This document shows, piece by piece, positions 24,321-35,475 of a stretch of 64,000 nucleotides of DNA. Both the position numbers and the translations under genes were made by a program. This DNA is from Aldrovandia affinis. Lineage: Eukaryota; Chordata; Actinopteri; Notacanthiformes; Halosauridae. The DNA is taken from NCBI GenBank assembly GCA_029706075.1, contig JAINUG010000011.1, forward strand, positions 4,287,501-4,351,500, given 5' to 3'. Each line of letters starts with the position of its first letter. The first letter of the stretch is position 1. The notes under the pieces are model-generated. The model had not been told where the DNA came from. It did no database searches and saw only the letters and a program-made list of their open reading frames with translations.

Positions 24321-24807
24321 CTTTTCCCATGCAGTAGGAATCTGAATTTGTTTTATGAAAATGTTGTTTTATGAAAAATAATTTTAATCTACTGTACTAC
24401 ATGTTCCACCACGGAATTCACTCAGTGCCCTGTTTCAAATGCATTCAGATGTCTGCAGATCCTGTACCTGTTACTATACCTGTTGCTCTTTTCATCTACT
24501 CAGCCTTGCCGGATCATTTTAAATCACAAACAACAGAGCCCTGCCTTTCTCTGTCTGTATCCACTTAGTGTTCTGAGCCAAGGTGAACGCTCCTCTGTAC
24601 CTCTGCCGCTGATCGACTGAGCCTTTGTTAGGGCTCCCTGGAAACATGCGCTCTGCTTCGATTTCCCCCTTATCATTTGCCCCTCGTTACAGTTCTCCTT
24701 CTCGCCTTCCTCCATCGCTCCACTAATGAAATGTCAACTCCTCTTCTCCTTAACCTGGTTATGTCTCCAAGAGGGCCGCATGTCAAGCCACAGCAGTGAC
24801 GTGCGCA

Positions 24808-25210
24808 TGCTAAATAACACGCTGCAATGATTCCAAATAACACGCTGCGATGATTCTAAATAACACACTGCAATGATTCTAAATAACACACTGCAATGAT
24901 TCTAAATAACACGCTACGGTGATTCTAAATAACACACTGCAAGAATTCTAAATTACACGCTGCGATGATTCTAAGTAACACACCGCGATGATTCTAAATA
25001 ACACACTGCAAGAACAATGATTAAATTGTAAAATGTAAAATGATTCTAAATAACACACTGCAATGATTCTAAATAACACATTGCCATGATTCTAAATAAA
25101 ATGTAAAATGATTCTAAATAACACACTGCAATGATTCTAAATAACACACTGCAATGATTCTAAATAACACACTGCAATGATTCTAAATAACACACTGTGA
25201 TGATTCATTT
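24808..25210. repeat. Minisatellite, 22-23-base unit
   Basis: About 16 copies of GATTCTAAATAACACACTGCAA with scattered changes, interrupted once by AAATTGTAAAATGTAAAAT (25020-25040). Confidence 0.92.
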
Positions 25211-26804
25211 CAGCTTTGTCAGAGCACGGTCTCGGTGCAGTCAGTTGAGCGCTTATCAACGACTCCTAGGTAACGTAGTCACTCTGCTCTGCTGCTCCGT
25301 GAGGACTCGGAGCATGTCTTGTGTTTGGGGATAATTGCGCAGAGCCACCGTCCGCTGTTTTTAAATCTCCTGACAGCTGCTCAATCTTGTGTAGTTATTA
25401 TAGGGGCTGGTAATCGCATTAGTGTAATCAGTTTGGGCATAAATTGTAATGAAGTGCTATACAGAGTTGTTCATTCGAAACATCTGCCTTTTACACATTG
25501 TGATACGTCAGTATGTGCGTGTATGTGATCACTTTGTTTATATTCAATTAAAGGGTGTTTGGGGGGCGGTAGACCCTAAATCATGCCGATCCAGCCCTTT
25601 TATCCCTACTGGGCAAGCGTCGCAGGCAATTGACAGGGGCTGCTTTTGGACAAAAGACAACAGGTGTGCTGGGGACCTGAAGTCCTATTGGAAGGATTTA
25701 AAAAAATACCTTATGCTTGTGAACCGATAAAATCTAAAGGTTTTAGTCGCCTTTAGGGAGGTTGCCCCTAAGCACTGATATGGGACCAGCTAACTCCTAA
25801 CAGCTATCTCCCAAGTCCTAACCTTAGTCATTGCGAAGCAAAAATTAAAAACCCGTACTCAGACCAGTATTCAGACCAGTACTCGCAACTTACACCCACA
25901 CCCCTGTGTGTCCGCATGAAGGCGCGTCACTCAGGACCCCTCCCCCCATCGCATGCGATATGCCCTGCTTTGGGGGTCCCCAGCTTCTTACATTTCCTGC
26001 GTGGTGGAATTGGGCATATCTGGAGGCAGTCTCCTCACTTATGAGGGTTTCCTGTGCCAGAGGGTTTGCCTTCTCCACTGAAATTGAAACCTGGCCTGCC
26101 TCTGTCCACAGTTTGGAAACGTCATCGATTACACAAAAAAGCACATCCTGTCATCATTTCCTGAGCTTGGTGTCTTAAAGTTGAGATTTTGTGCTTCCTT
26201 GTGTCATAAACTCTGGTGTTTTTTTCTCCATTCATATTCTCGATTACGTATTGTCAGCCTTTTCGGCGAAGGCGGTGGACCTCAGCCCTTCAGACATGTC
26301 AGTCCGTGATGAGAAGCTGTTATCTGACCATCTGCCATGCGGACCTATTCTCCATCTTCCATGGTGTCGGGGAAGCATCTGCTTATGACATTTTCTATGA
26401 AAATAATGACCTTTTTGTGTTCACTTTTATTCATGTCTTCCTCGCCTCCAGTCGCAAAGCCCGTCGAACCCCCCCACTTTCACTTAATGGGCAGATGTGT
26501 TTCTTGGAGTCGTGAGTTTGATGGTGAGCCTGAGAGGAGGGCAGTGTCTAATGTGTTATATGAGTTGAACGAGCGAGCCAACCGATTCTGCCAAAGGCTT
26601 TTCATTGGCTTTCGTGGCTAAAAGCTAAACTGACGTCTTCGAAAGGGAAAAGGGCCTTTTATCGGTGTCCTTTTGAAACATTTCACAGAGCATAAAGTGC
26701 ATTGCTACAGTGGATCCCATTTTTCACATGTTTTTGCAAATATCTATAGACATAAATCAATGTATAATTCAGTCTAGGAGATTCACACAATATATACAGC
26801 ATTT

Positions 26805-26851
<47 letters not shown>

Positions 26852-28725
26852 GGGGGCATGTTCTTGTGTGTGTGTGTGTCTTTATATCCATAAAAACTAT
26901 GTGTATGCATTTTATTTAGAATAATTTGCACTCTATTTGGCCTATAGAGTAAATATAATGCAACACTATTTGTGATGTGGAGGGTTTGGAGGCTGTTTAC
27001 TCCTGTAATATTGAACTTATATTGTATGCTCAGGAAGAGCGAAGCCAAGCTTAGCTGTAGATGATTTGCATAAGGTATGCACAATGCTTACTGGAGGATA
27101 ATAAATGAAGTCTCTTCTTCTTTGTCTACATTCCAGGATTGGGAACAAACTTTTGTTCCATATTGTGTTCTTCTCCCCCAATTTGGAATACCCATTCGTA
27201 GCTGTGTACCCGTCCTATCCCTGGAACGTTCTTTTTGAATTTGGACGGGCGCACGCCAGCATGTCCGTCCTCTGAAATGCATGTCTCCAGCCGCTTCTTT
27301 TCGCTCTGCAGTCCAGCAGGTGAACGTTTGTGTCGTGTGTTACTCTGCAGGTTCCAGCCATAGCTCAGGATTTGTTTGAAATTGTTGGAGTGGGGGGCAA
27401 TACAACTGGGTTGGGTAAAACTGCAATAACTGCTAGATAGAACAACCCAAAGCCCCCCACTGCTTGGAGTTTTAGGCATGATACTTTACCTTCAATATTT
27501 CAGGTAAACCCCATTTGAAAAGTGTAAACGGCTGATAGAATGTGTAAGGTTTGCATCCGAACGTCTTGACAGGAAAAATGAATTACCAAGCATTTGTGAT
27601 GCGGGAAGGGAAGATCAAAGGCAAGCTCTGCGCTCCAGGCTTGAGTGGCGGCAACTCACGACTTGTGTTGCAGTGATTTACAGCACTACCGATGACAAAG
27701 CTTTTCTCTTTTTGTGATTTAAAAAAAAAAACTTTGCATGTGCGGTGTTGATCTTCTCCAGAGCTGCTGTCATTTGAAGAGCTTATTGGGAGATGGTGAG
27801 CGAGACCTCATTCGTCATGTTGACTGAATTCCTGAATTGACTCACCAACGACCTGATTCTCCCATCGCTAAGTGTGCATTTGCAGAACGCGGGAAATGTT
27901 TGATGTCGGCGCTCCGCAACGTTATTTACTTTTTGAGTTTAATGGAGAAAAATCGAGGCTTATTTTTTGTTGACTTTCTGAAGGTTGGAAGAACCTTTCT
28001 TTGCATTCATTTGAAATGTGCTTTTCTCTCTCTTTAATGTAAAAACAAGCCTTGATATTTGCAAAATTAACTACTGTGCTGCGTAAGATTTTGTTTTGTG
28101 AATAAGGAAGTGCAATTTAAAGGATGGATAAGGTAGGTTGGATACATCATTTATTCCTCCACAGAGTGTTGTGGTACATTCAATCCGTGATTTGCCTATC
28201 GATAATTAATAGCTGTGCTGGGCATTGTCTCAATGCTGCCTGTGGGAGCTGTCATGAAGTGAAGGCTGGAGATTGTCTGTAGGGAGGAAGTCAGATGGTT
28301 ATCTAATGTGGAAGTCCTGACATTGCCTGACAAAGCCCCACACTGCTCACTCTGCTGATGCCATCACTGATTTTAATCTGGTCAGGCTTGGCATGGGTCC
28401 CCCTCCCCTTGCAGTTTATCTGTGTGGCAGTGTGAGAGCGTGTATGAGTGAGTGAGTGTGTGTGTGTGTGTGTGTGTGAGTATGTGTGAGAGAGTGAGAG
28501 AGAGAGTGTGTGAGTTAGTTAGAGAGAGTGAGTGAGTGAGTGAGTGAGTGTGTAAATGTGTGAGAGAGTGAATGAGTGTATGAATGAATGAGTGAGTGAG
28601 TGAGTGTGTGTGAGTGTGTGAGTTAGAGTGAGTGACTGAGTGGGATGTAGAGAGGATGTAAAAATGTAACCTTTATTGGCTGAACACACGTGTAATTGTA
28701 TAATTGTCTACTCATTGGTACGTTG
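25211..28725. other. Intronic DNA without recognised genes
   Basis: Mostly unique-looking sequence, with a (TG)n microsatellite at 26806-26850 and a GTGA-rich simple tract at 28440-28640. A short stretch at 27140-27195 resembles the inverted end of the roughly 300-base repeat family at 47559. No exon of rasgrf2 is expected here, because the flanking exons join in phase. Confidence 0.6.
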
Positions 28726-28733
28726 CCTACACC

Positions 28734-29180
28734 CAGTGCTTAATTTGTGCCGGGGCTAGCCGAATGCGCAAATGTCTTACTCAAAATCAGAGCCCGGGCT
28801 CATAAATATCTAAAGTGCGACAACAACGCGTATTTTAACAGACTTAACAGACTTAACAGCCGAGAAACAAATCGTGCATTCAGAGTGTCCACAGAGACAT
28901 CAGGAGAACAAGTTACAGCCCTTGAAGGATCTCTTAACCGCTGTTAACACTATAGCAATTTCCAGCGCAGAGTGCGAGATAGGTTTCTCACAAATGAATC
29001 TAATCTGCACGTCAACAAGAGCGTCTTTAAAAACAGCAACCATATCACCGCTTCTGTTTTTAACCCTTGTTGCTCCACCACTAGAAAGTTACCATTAGAC
29101 CAGAGGGAGGGACAGAAATGTACCTCCACCGGGGGGGCGAGTTGAGCCCCAGCATCTCTTATTTTACAAATTAAGCACTG
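28734..29180 (+). mobile_element. Non-autonomous hAT element with 8-base target duplication
   Basis: A 447-base element with inverted ends CAGTGCTTAATTTGT and its complement. It is flanked by a perfect 8-base duplication CCTACACC (28726-28733 and 29181-29188). It retains hAT transposase C-terminal coding remains, including TIAISSAECEIGFSQMNLIC (the dimerisation domain), on the + strand. Confidence 0.93.
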
Positions 29181-29676
29181 CCTACACCAGACACCATCTT
29201 ATCTTATTTGACAGGTTTTTAAGAATTCATTTCCTCTATATCAGCAAATTCAGCCTTTCCCTCAAAATGAAACCCATATCTAGCTGTGGGAATAAAAACC
29301 TGCGATGTCCTGTCACTTTTCACAAGATTATTTGAAAAGGTCCGAGATCTAAGCTCGCAGAGGCTGGCTGCTGACCATTGATACTGCCCGAAGTGGTTTA
29401 CCATCCAGACGTCCAGCAAAAAATGTTTGCACAGTGGAAGCAAATGACAGGCTCATTGACAAGGCACTTCCAAACATGTTGTAAAAGTAAGAACGAAAAT
29501 GGCATTTTACTCCTCGGTTTGCTTTGGAACAAAGATGCCAGTCTAATGACAGAGGGTCACTTTGGACGGCGCAGAACACAGCTGACAGATGAAGAGGCAG
29601 GGCTGTTTGCGTACGAAACAAGTGGCTTTACCGCACACTGAAATGTGTATGTGTGTATGTTTTATCTTCCCTGCAG

Positions 29677-29766
29677 ATCATAGCCCTGAATAAAACCAAG
29701 GAACGGATGCGGCCTTACCACATCAATCAGGAGGAGGAAGACCCCGACATTAAAAAGATTAAGAAG
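29677..29766 (+). CDS. rasgrf2: rasgrf2 exon: linker before the IQ motif
   Basis: Thirty codons, [20 protein letters not shown] and then [10 protein letters not shown], match the short acidic/basic linker between coiled coil and IQ motif in RASGRF2. The acceptor is ttccctgcag. The donor is AAG|GTTCGG, a poor match to consensus after +2, but it is the only position that keeps phase 0 and joins KK to the following VQSF. The exon is 90 bases, so it could be skipped without a frameshift. Confidence 0.92.
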
Positions 29767-30483
29767 GTTCGGAGAGACGAGTGATTGATGCATCTGCAGT
29801 GGGCCAACCTTCTAAACAGGACCAAACACCATGGGACTGTCATACCTCAGGGCTCTTCAAGCTTTATAACCATTCACAATCTTGCTGGTCGCTGTTTACC
29901 ATTATATTCCATTCCACTCAGATGAGTCTTAACCCACTGAGATGGGAATCAGCCTCTCCTTATGAAGAGCGTCTGCTAAATTAATATAATGTCAATTAAT
30001 AATGCATAATGTGAAATATTTGCACATTTCCGACTGGTTTAAACTGGCCTACACTAGTTAGACTCAGACCTTTCCGTCCAGCTGCAGCTGCCTGTAGCTT
30101 TTGTTGCAGTTGAAGAAGGAGGTGCACACACCCAATCACATGCATCCACTGATACATTCATATTCATCCAGCTTCATTCTGCAGTATTTATGGAATTACA
30201 TTTATTGTATGTTACATCATTTTTAAAAGTGTAAACAGTGGAACACAGTGCCTTAAATTCCTCAGTGGCGGCTTTACAAAATGTAGTGTTGCTTTCAGAT
30301 TCAAGGTTCTCAGGTGTTCAGATATTAGGGCTAGGGGTTGGAAAATACCTCACGATACGATTTATATCACGATACACATGTCACAATTCAATACATCATG
30401 ATTCAGCACAATTTCTTTCTGATTTTCACCTGAATTGATTTATATTGACAATCACGATGGCATTTATTTAAAGAGTTTGCATG

Positions 30484-30780
30484 TGCACAGATGCTGATAG
30501 GCTGACAGTTCTGAGGTCTCCGCATCTGCGCAGCTACTGATAGTTCTGCTGTTCTGAGGTCTCCACATCTGCGCAGCTGCTGATAGTTCTGCAGTTCTGA
30601 TGTCTCCACACTTGTGCAGCTGCTTGCAGTTCTGCAGTTCTGAGGTCTCCACACCTGTGCAGCTGCTTGATAGTTCTGCAGTTCTGAGGTCTCCACACCT
30701 GTGCAGCTGCTTGCAGTTCTGCAGTTCTGAGGTCTCCACACCTGTGCAGCTGCTTGCAGTTCTGCAGTTCTGAACATGTG
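30484..30780. repeat. Minisatellite upstream of the IQ/DH exon
   Basis: About seven copies of a 40-46-base unit containing GTTCTGAGGTCTCCACACCT and GTGCAGCTGCTTGCAGTTCT. It ends about 150 bases before the exon at 30931. Confidence 0.92.
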
Positions 30781-30834
30781 AATCTAGTGATAGTCCCTAG
30801 TGCTGAAGACTCCAGATCTGCACATTTCTGAGTG

Positions 30835-30836
<2 letters not shown>

Positions 30837-30890
<54 letters not shown>
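30837..30890. repeat. (GT)n microsatellite upstream of the IQ/DH exon
   Basis: About 27 uninterrupted GT units ending 40 bases before the 3' splice site at 30930. Confidence 0.97.
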
Positions 30891-30892
<2 letters not shown>

Positions 30893-30930
30893 CCACAGCA
30901 GCGGGCTGTTCCTGTGCTGTCTCCCTGCAG

Positions 30931-31182
30931 GTGCAAAGCTTCATGCGCGGCTGGCTGTGCAGGCGGAAGTGGAAGATCATTGTTCAGGACTATATATGCT
31001 CTCCCCACGCAGAGAGCATGAGGAAGAGGAACCAGATCGTCTTCAACATGGTGGAGGCGGAGACCGAGTACGTCCACCAGCTCTCCATCCTGGTCAACTG
31101 CTTCCTGCGCCCACTGCGCATGGCCGCCAGCTCCAAGAAACCACCCATCAGCCATGACGACGTCAGCAGTATCTTCCTCAAC

Positions 31183-31184
<2 letters not shown>
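30931..31184 (+). CDS. rasgrf2: rasgrf2 exon: IQ motif and start of DH domain
   Basis: Begins [15 protein letters not shown], the IQ-type calmodulin-binding motif, and continues through [15 protein letters not shown] into the first DH helix ([18 protein letters not shown], conserved region 1), ending [11 protein letters not shown]. The acceptor is ctccctgcag. The donor AACAG|GTGTGT is the first unit of a (GT)n microsatellite that runs on downstream, and another (GT)n tract lies just upstream of the exon. It leaves with two bases (AG) completed by T of the next exon. Confidence 0.96.
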
Positions 31185-31223
<39 letters not shown>

Positions 31224-31310
31224 AGTGCCCTTGTGTGTTTGTGTGTCTGTATCTGTGTGCATGTACTTGCATGTCTGTGTGTGCGTGTATGTGGGTGTGG
31301 GTGTGTGTGG
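31185..31310. repeat. (GT)n microsatellite starting at the 5' splice site
   Basis: The intron begins GTGTGTGTGT and continues for about 17 pure units, then as an interrupted GT-rich tract to about 31310. The splice donor is therefore part of the repeat. Confidence 0.95.
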
Positions 31311-31400
31311 ATGTTCTTTGTTTTGGGGGGTATTTGCAATGCTGGCACTACCAGTATTTTAACTAATTTGATTGTTTTGTCTCTTTTTATTATTTTCTAG

Positions 31401-31480
31401 TGAGACTATAATGTTCCTCCATGAGATATTCCACCAAGGCCTTAAGGCAAGGATAGCCAACTGGCCCACATTAGTTTTAG
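31401..31480 (+). CDS. rasgrf2: rasgrf2 exon: DH domain
   Basis: Encodes [20 protein letters not shown] and then NWPTLVL, part of the DH helical bundle. The acceptor is tattttctag and the donor is TAG|GTGAGT, a strong site. It enters with T completing Ser and leaves with G completing the Ala of ADLFDILL. Confidence 0.95.
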
Positions 31481-32009
31481 GTGAGTAGGGTGATGTTGTT
31501 AACCACAATGCTCTCAGCAACCAGACCCAGGCTTCTGTTAGCCACACACATTGCCTGCATAGACACTTCAGCTGCTGACAGTCACCACAGACACTGTTAA
31601 CCACAGACACTGTTCACCACGGACACTGTTCACAACAGGAGCTGTTAACCACAGACACTGTTCACCACAACACCCTCTCTGACCCCAAGGACAAATCCTC
31701 ACAGCACCGATGCCCAGCCGTCTCTGTAAACAAGGCAGCTGACGTGTTTCTACAATCCTATCTCTCCGGCCCCAGCCACAGAATCTGACATCACAGAGCT
31801 TCTCAACAATGGCTGCCAGAACAAAGCAAGCTCGTAATTCAATTTAAAAAAAGCACTGTATCTACACTAGGTGTGGAGCAGATAAGCGTTTCCCAGGCTA
31901 CGCTTGCATTTGTTTAAAAGAGAAAAAGAAGCTGTTCTGCAGCATTGACGAGGTGATGGGGGCGAATCTGCTTTCTCTCCTGCCTGCCTCCATTGTCTCC
32001 GTCTCGCAG

Positions 32010-32203
32010 CCGATCTCTTTGACATCCTGCTGCCGATGCTGAATATCTACCAGGAGTTTGTGCGGAACCACCAGTACAGCCTGCAGGTGCTGGCCAACTG
32101 CAAGCAGAACCGCGATTTTGACAAGCTGCTGAAGCAGTACGAGGCCAACGCCGCCTGTGAGGGCCGCATGCTTGAGACCTTCCTCACCTACCCCATGTTC
32201 CAG
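32010..32203 (+). CDS. rasgrf2: rasgrf2 exon: central DH domain
   Basis: Encodes [20 protein letters not shown], the [19 protein letters not shown] stretch, and ends with [12 protein letters not shown]. The acceptor is gtctcgcag and the donor is CAG|GTGAGG, leaving in phase 0 just before the IPRY of DH conserved region 3. The last 24 bases of the exon plus the donor belong to a 34-base unit repeated three times (32180-32281), so a second full donor lies 34 bases downstream. Confidence 0.96.
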
Positions 32204-32281
32204 GTGAGGCCCGTTCCTCACCTACCCCATGTTCCAGGTGAGGCCCCTTCCTCACCTACCCCATGTTCCAGATGAGACCCC
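32180..32281. repeat. 34-base triplication across a 5' splice site
   Basis: Three copies start at 32180, 32214 and 32248. Each contains TTCCTCACCTACCCCATGTT, then CCAGGTGAGGCC in copies 1 and 2 and CCAGATGAGACC in copy 3. Copy 1 holds the end of the coding exon and the real donor. Copy 2 holds an identical donor. Copy 3 has lost the GT. Confidence 0.95.
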
Positions 32282-33049
32282 TGGGCTTGCCCCCCCAACG
32301 GCCACGTCCGTACCACTCGTGACAGTTTCTGGGGTGATACCGTTATTTCTGTGGCTCTTCCTTGAAGTAGGAACACCAAAAGCTGTCGAGCCGCGGCAGT
32401 GATTGCGTTATGGTGCGTAATCACACTGCAGAATCAACACCACTAACCTAATTTATTAGCCTTTCCCTTTTAAAAGCCTCTTCTCATGCCCATTTTTAAA
32501 GCATCAGATCAGTTACAAAAGCATTACCTTTAGGGCCCATAAAGACAGTCAGAGATTTTGACATTTGCCGAAACACATCAGAAATAATAGGTTTCAATGG
32601 AGGCTATCTGGGACCATATGGCAGAGACAACCTTATGGGAGTACAGCAATATTTGTTGTACTACCACACAACTTTATTCATGCCCTGAGGTAGGTGGGCT
32701 TTCTCCATTGAACCAAGAGAAAGCTCACTAGCTTGCCGGACTGTTCTCACCTTCTGAGTCAAACTTTGACACGGTGAGGGATATACATTTTGCCATATCC
32801 CCTTTTTCCTGTCTGTAGGGCCCCCGAGTGCCCCTTTTTGGTTTCAGAAAGTGATCTAATGGCAAGAAAGAGGCTATGCATGTTTATGTTCACTAATCAG
32901 GGAATCAGGAGTGATTGGCTTGGTTGATTTCAGTACACATGTCAGTGAGGCCTTGCACCGTAGCACTGTCCACGTAGTCCACTGTGCAGCGTTCTGCTCA
33001 TATCTCTTTCTTCTCTCTCTCTTTCTCTCTCTCTCCCTCTGTGGGACAG

Positions 33050-33159
33050 ATCCCTCGCTACATCATCACCCTGCATGAGCTCCTTGCTCACACCCCTCAT
33101 GAGCACGTGGAGCGCAAGAGCCTGGAGTTCGCCAAGTCCAAGCTGGAGGAGCTGTCCAG
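33050..33159 (+). CDS. rasgrf2: rasgrf2 exon: DH conserved region 3
   Basis: Encodes [20 protein letters not shown] and then [17 protein letters not shown]. The PRY...LHELLAHTP block is the conserved region 3 signature of Dbl-family exchange factors. A CT-rich tract precedes the acceptor gtgggacag. The donor is CCAG|GTGAGG, leaving AG to be completed by G of the next exon. Confidence 0.96.
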
Positions 33160-33189
33160 GTGAGGGAGGATGAGGCTGGTCAAGGCATA

Positions 33190-33492
33190 CGGAAAAGCTA
33201 GAGCAGTCATAGCATGTGGAATGAGTAGAGCAGTCATAGCGTGTGGCGTGTGGCATAGGTAGAGTAGTCATAGCATGTAGAATGGGAGGAGTGTGTAGAA
33301 TATGTAGAGCAGTCATAGCGTGTAGAATGGGAGGAGTGTGTAGAATATGTAGAGCAGTCATAGCGTGTGGCGTAGGTAGAGTAGTCATAGCATGTAGAAT
33401 GGGAGGAGTGTGTAGAATATGTAGAGCAGTCATAGCGTGTGGCGTAGGTAGAACAGTCATAGCATGTAGAATGAGTAGAGCAGTCACAACGT
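33190..33492. repeat. Minisatellite after the DH conserved-region-3 exon
   Basis: Tandem units combining GTAGAGCAGTCATAGCGTGT, GGCGTAGGTAGAGTAGTCATAG and GAATGGGAGGAGTGTGTAGAAT in a higher-order pattern. Confidence 0.92.
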
Positions 33493-33984
33493 GTGAAATG
33501 GATGGGGGGGGGCAAAGACTTAGCGTGGAGGGAGTATGGAACTAAAACCAGACCAGACTAAAAATCTTAAGATTTGTCTTAAGAGCGGAGACAGGAGGGG
33601 CAGGGCATGGCCTAGGCCATTGGCTCCTGAATTTCCTCATGACCCACTTAATGAGCAATGTTCTGTGACCCATCCCTTATGAAAATATAGCCAACATACA
33701 GTTTATGTTCAAATATAGAATTATTATAATTTTTTTACTTATACCACAACAGCTGCACATACACTGTTGTACGCTAATGCAGTGGATGTAAGAAGTGCTG
33801 TGCTTCATTTTATTTGTGGGAATGCCATAGAATATGTGGTCATACATTTTTGTCTTATATATCTCACGACCCACCGCAACCCCTCCTCTGACACACTGAT
33901 GGGTCCCGATCTACACTTTGGAACCACTGGCCTGATAGCTGTCAGAGGGTCAGGTTGCGCGTCAGCATGTCGCTGTCTCCACAG

Positions 33985-34103
33985 GGTGATGCACGATGAG
34001 GTGAGCGACACGGAGAACATCCGCAAGAACCTGGCCATCGAGCGCATGATCGTGGAGGGCTGTGACATCCTGCTGGACACTAGCCAGACCTTTGTGCGCC
34101 AAG
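33985..34103 (+). CDS. rasgrf2: rasgrf2 exon: C-terminal DH helix
   Basis: Encodes [20 protein letters not shown] and then [19 protein letters not shown], the last long DH helix leading into PH2. The acceptor is ctccacag|G and the donor is CAAG|GTGAGC. It leaves with one base (G), completed by GC of the next exon to give Gly. Confidence 0.95.
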
Positions 34104-34544
34104 GTGAGCATGCCCAGGCTCCACCCACTTACCCCTGACTCCACCCACTCCCCTGACTACTTCCCAGTCACCACCCACTTCCCCCTGACTCCGCCAAAGT
34201 TCCCTGAGTCCACCCAATTTCCCAGACTCTTCCCACTCACCCGACTACTTCCCTGCCCCTAACCTCTTTCACAGACTCCGCCCACTTCCCCTGACTTGGC
34301 CCACTTTCCGCCAACTCCGCCAAGAGGTGCACCCTCCAGGGAATTTTTTACAAATTTGTTTGGAAATCGTTTTAAGGATGGGGTTAGGTGCTTTGTTATG
34401 CAGAATATACTACACAGGAGTGAAAAAAACATGGGAAATTGCACCACCGCTCTGAAATGTGAGTGCGTGATTCTGGGCAGGGTGATGGCATAGTCTACCA
34501 CACTGCTACCAGGCACTGAACTATATGTGTGTCTGCCCAGAGAG

Positions 34545-35100
34545 TCCCTCCTGGTCCTGCCATTGACGATGTACAGACCCAGGCCTTTGCAGAGCTGCAG
34601 TATCTACTTGCCATTTTTATTTACCACACTGTCATAACTCTGCCTATCTGTGGTACAAAAGGGTTTCGCCACACCACATTTCCTTCTGTAGAGATGAAGT
34701 CTATCTCTCTGCCAGTCCTGGCATTGAAATCTCCTATCATCAGTACTGAGCCCAATTATTAGAAATGGATCATTTCAGTTTGAAGAATTTGAAAAACATC
34801 TTCTACGAAGTATGGCGAATGATATGGAGGTATATATATTGCACATAAAAAATGTTAAAAAAAATGCAAATCCAGATGTGTTTGACCTCTCTTTTGTGGT
34901 AAAATGTAGTTGGTGAGTTTCCCTTTGTACCAAACAATAATGTCCCCTGAATCTCTGCCACATTTCATGTGGGGGTGTTTTATAGAGTGCACTCTAGGGA
35001 TCAGCTCCCTATCATTTTTTGGAGGGAGTTTTGCTATGGCTCCACGACACCATGTTCCCTGAAGAATTATAACATCAGAACTGTTTACAGAACTTCCCTT
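34545..35100 (-). mobile_element. LINE endonuclease-domain fragment
   Basis: The minus strand encodes [20 protein letters not shown], then [20 protein letters not shown], and further on GDFNARTGREIDFISTEGN. The pattern ILQ.TW, SG.I.WYK and GDFNARTG is that of an apurinic-type (APE) LINE endonuclease. Frame breaks are present. It is a fragment only. Confidence 0.7.
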
Positions 35101-35302
35101 TCTCTCCATCACCCCCCCTCCTCTCTCTCCCTCTCTCCCTGCCTCTCTCTCTTCCTTCCTCTCCTTCTCCTCTCCCTCCTCCTCTCCCTCTCCCTCCTTA
35201 TCTCTCCCTGCTTCTCCTTCTCCCTCCTTACTCCTCTCTCTCTACCTCCCTCCTCTCTCTCTTCCTCCTCTCTCTCTCTGTCTCTCTCTCTCTCCCTCCC
35301 AG

Positions 35303-35469
35303 GCTCTCTGATCCAGCTGCCGTCAGTGGAGAGGGGGAAGCTGAGTAAGGTGCGTTTGGGCTCTCTCTCTCTGTCCCTGAAGAAGGAGGGCGAGCGCCAG
35401 TGTTTCCTCTTCACCAAGCACTTCCTGATCTGCACCCGCAGCTCCGGGGGCAAGCTGCATCTGCTCAAA
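35303..35469 (+). CDS. rasgrf2: rasgrf2 exon: start of PH2 domain
   Basis: Encodes [20 protein letters not shown], then [20 protein letters not shown] and [16 protein letters not shown], the first strands of the PH domain that follows DH. A CT-rich tract of about 200 bases ends in the acceptor ccctcccag. The donor is AAA|GTGAGT, leaving in phase 0. The stretch before KKEG reads [10 protein letters not shown], which as I recall is two residues longer than in mammals. Confidence 0.96.
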
Positions 35470-35475
35470 GTGAGT

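Noticed and set aside
24808-25210. CRISPR-like regular repeats
   Set aside because: The 22-23-base units are directly adjacent with no unique spacers, in a vertebrate intron. This is a minisatellite.
30403-30777. Open frame with repeated GDLRTAEL-type peptides on the minus strand
   Set aside because: It is the translation of a 40-46-base minisatellite and not a repeat protein with any known fold.
33234-33545. Periodic open frames on both strands at the 33.2-33.5 kb array
   Set aside because: They arise from a minisatellite whose unit length keeps the frame open. There is no evidence of expression.
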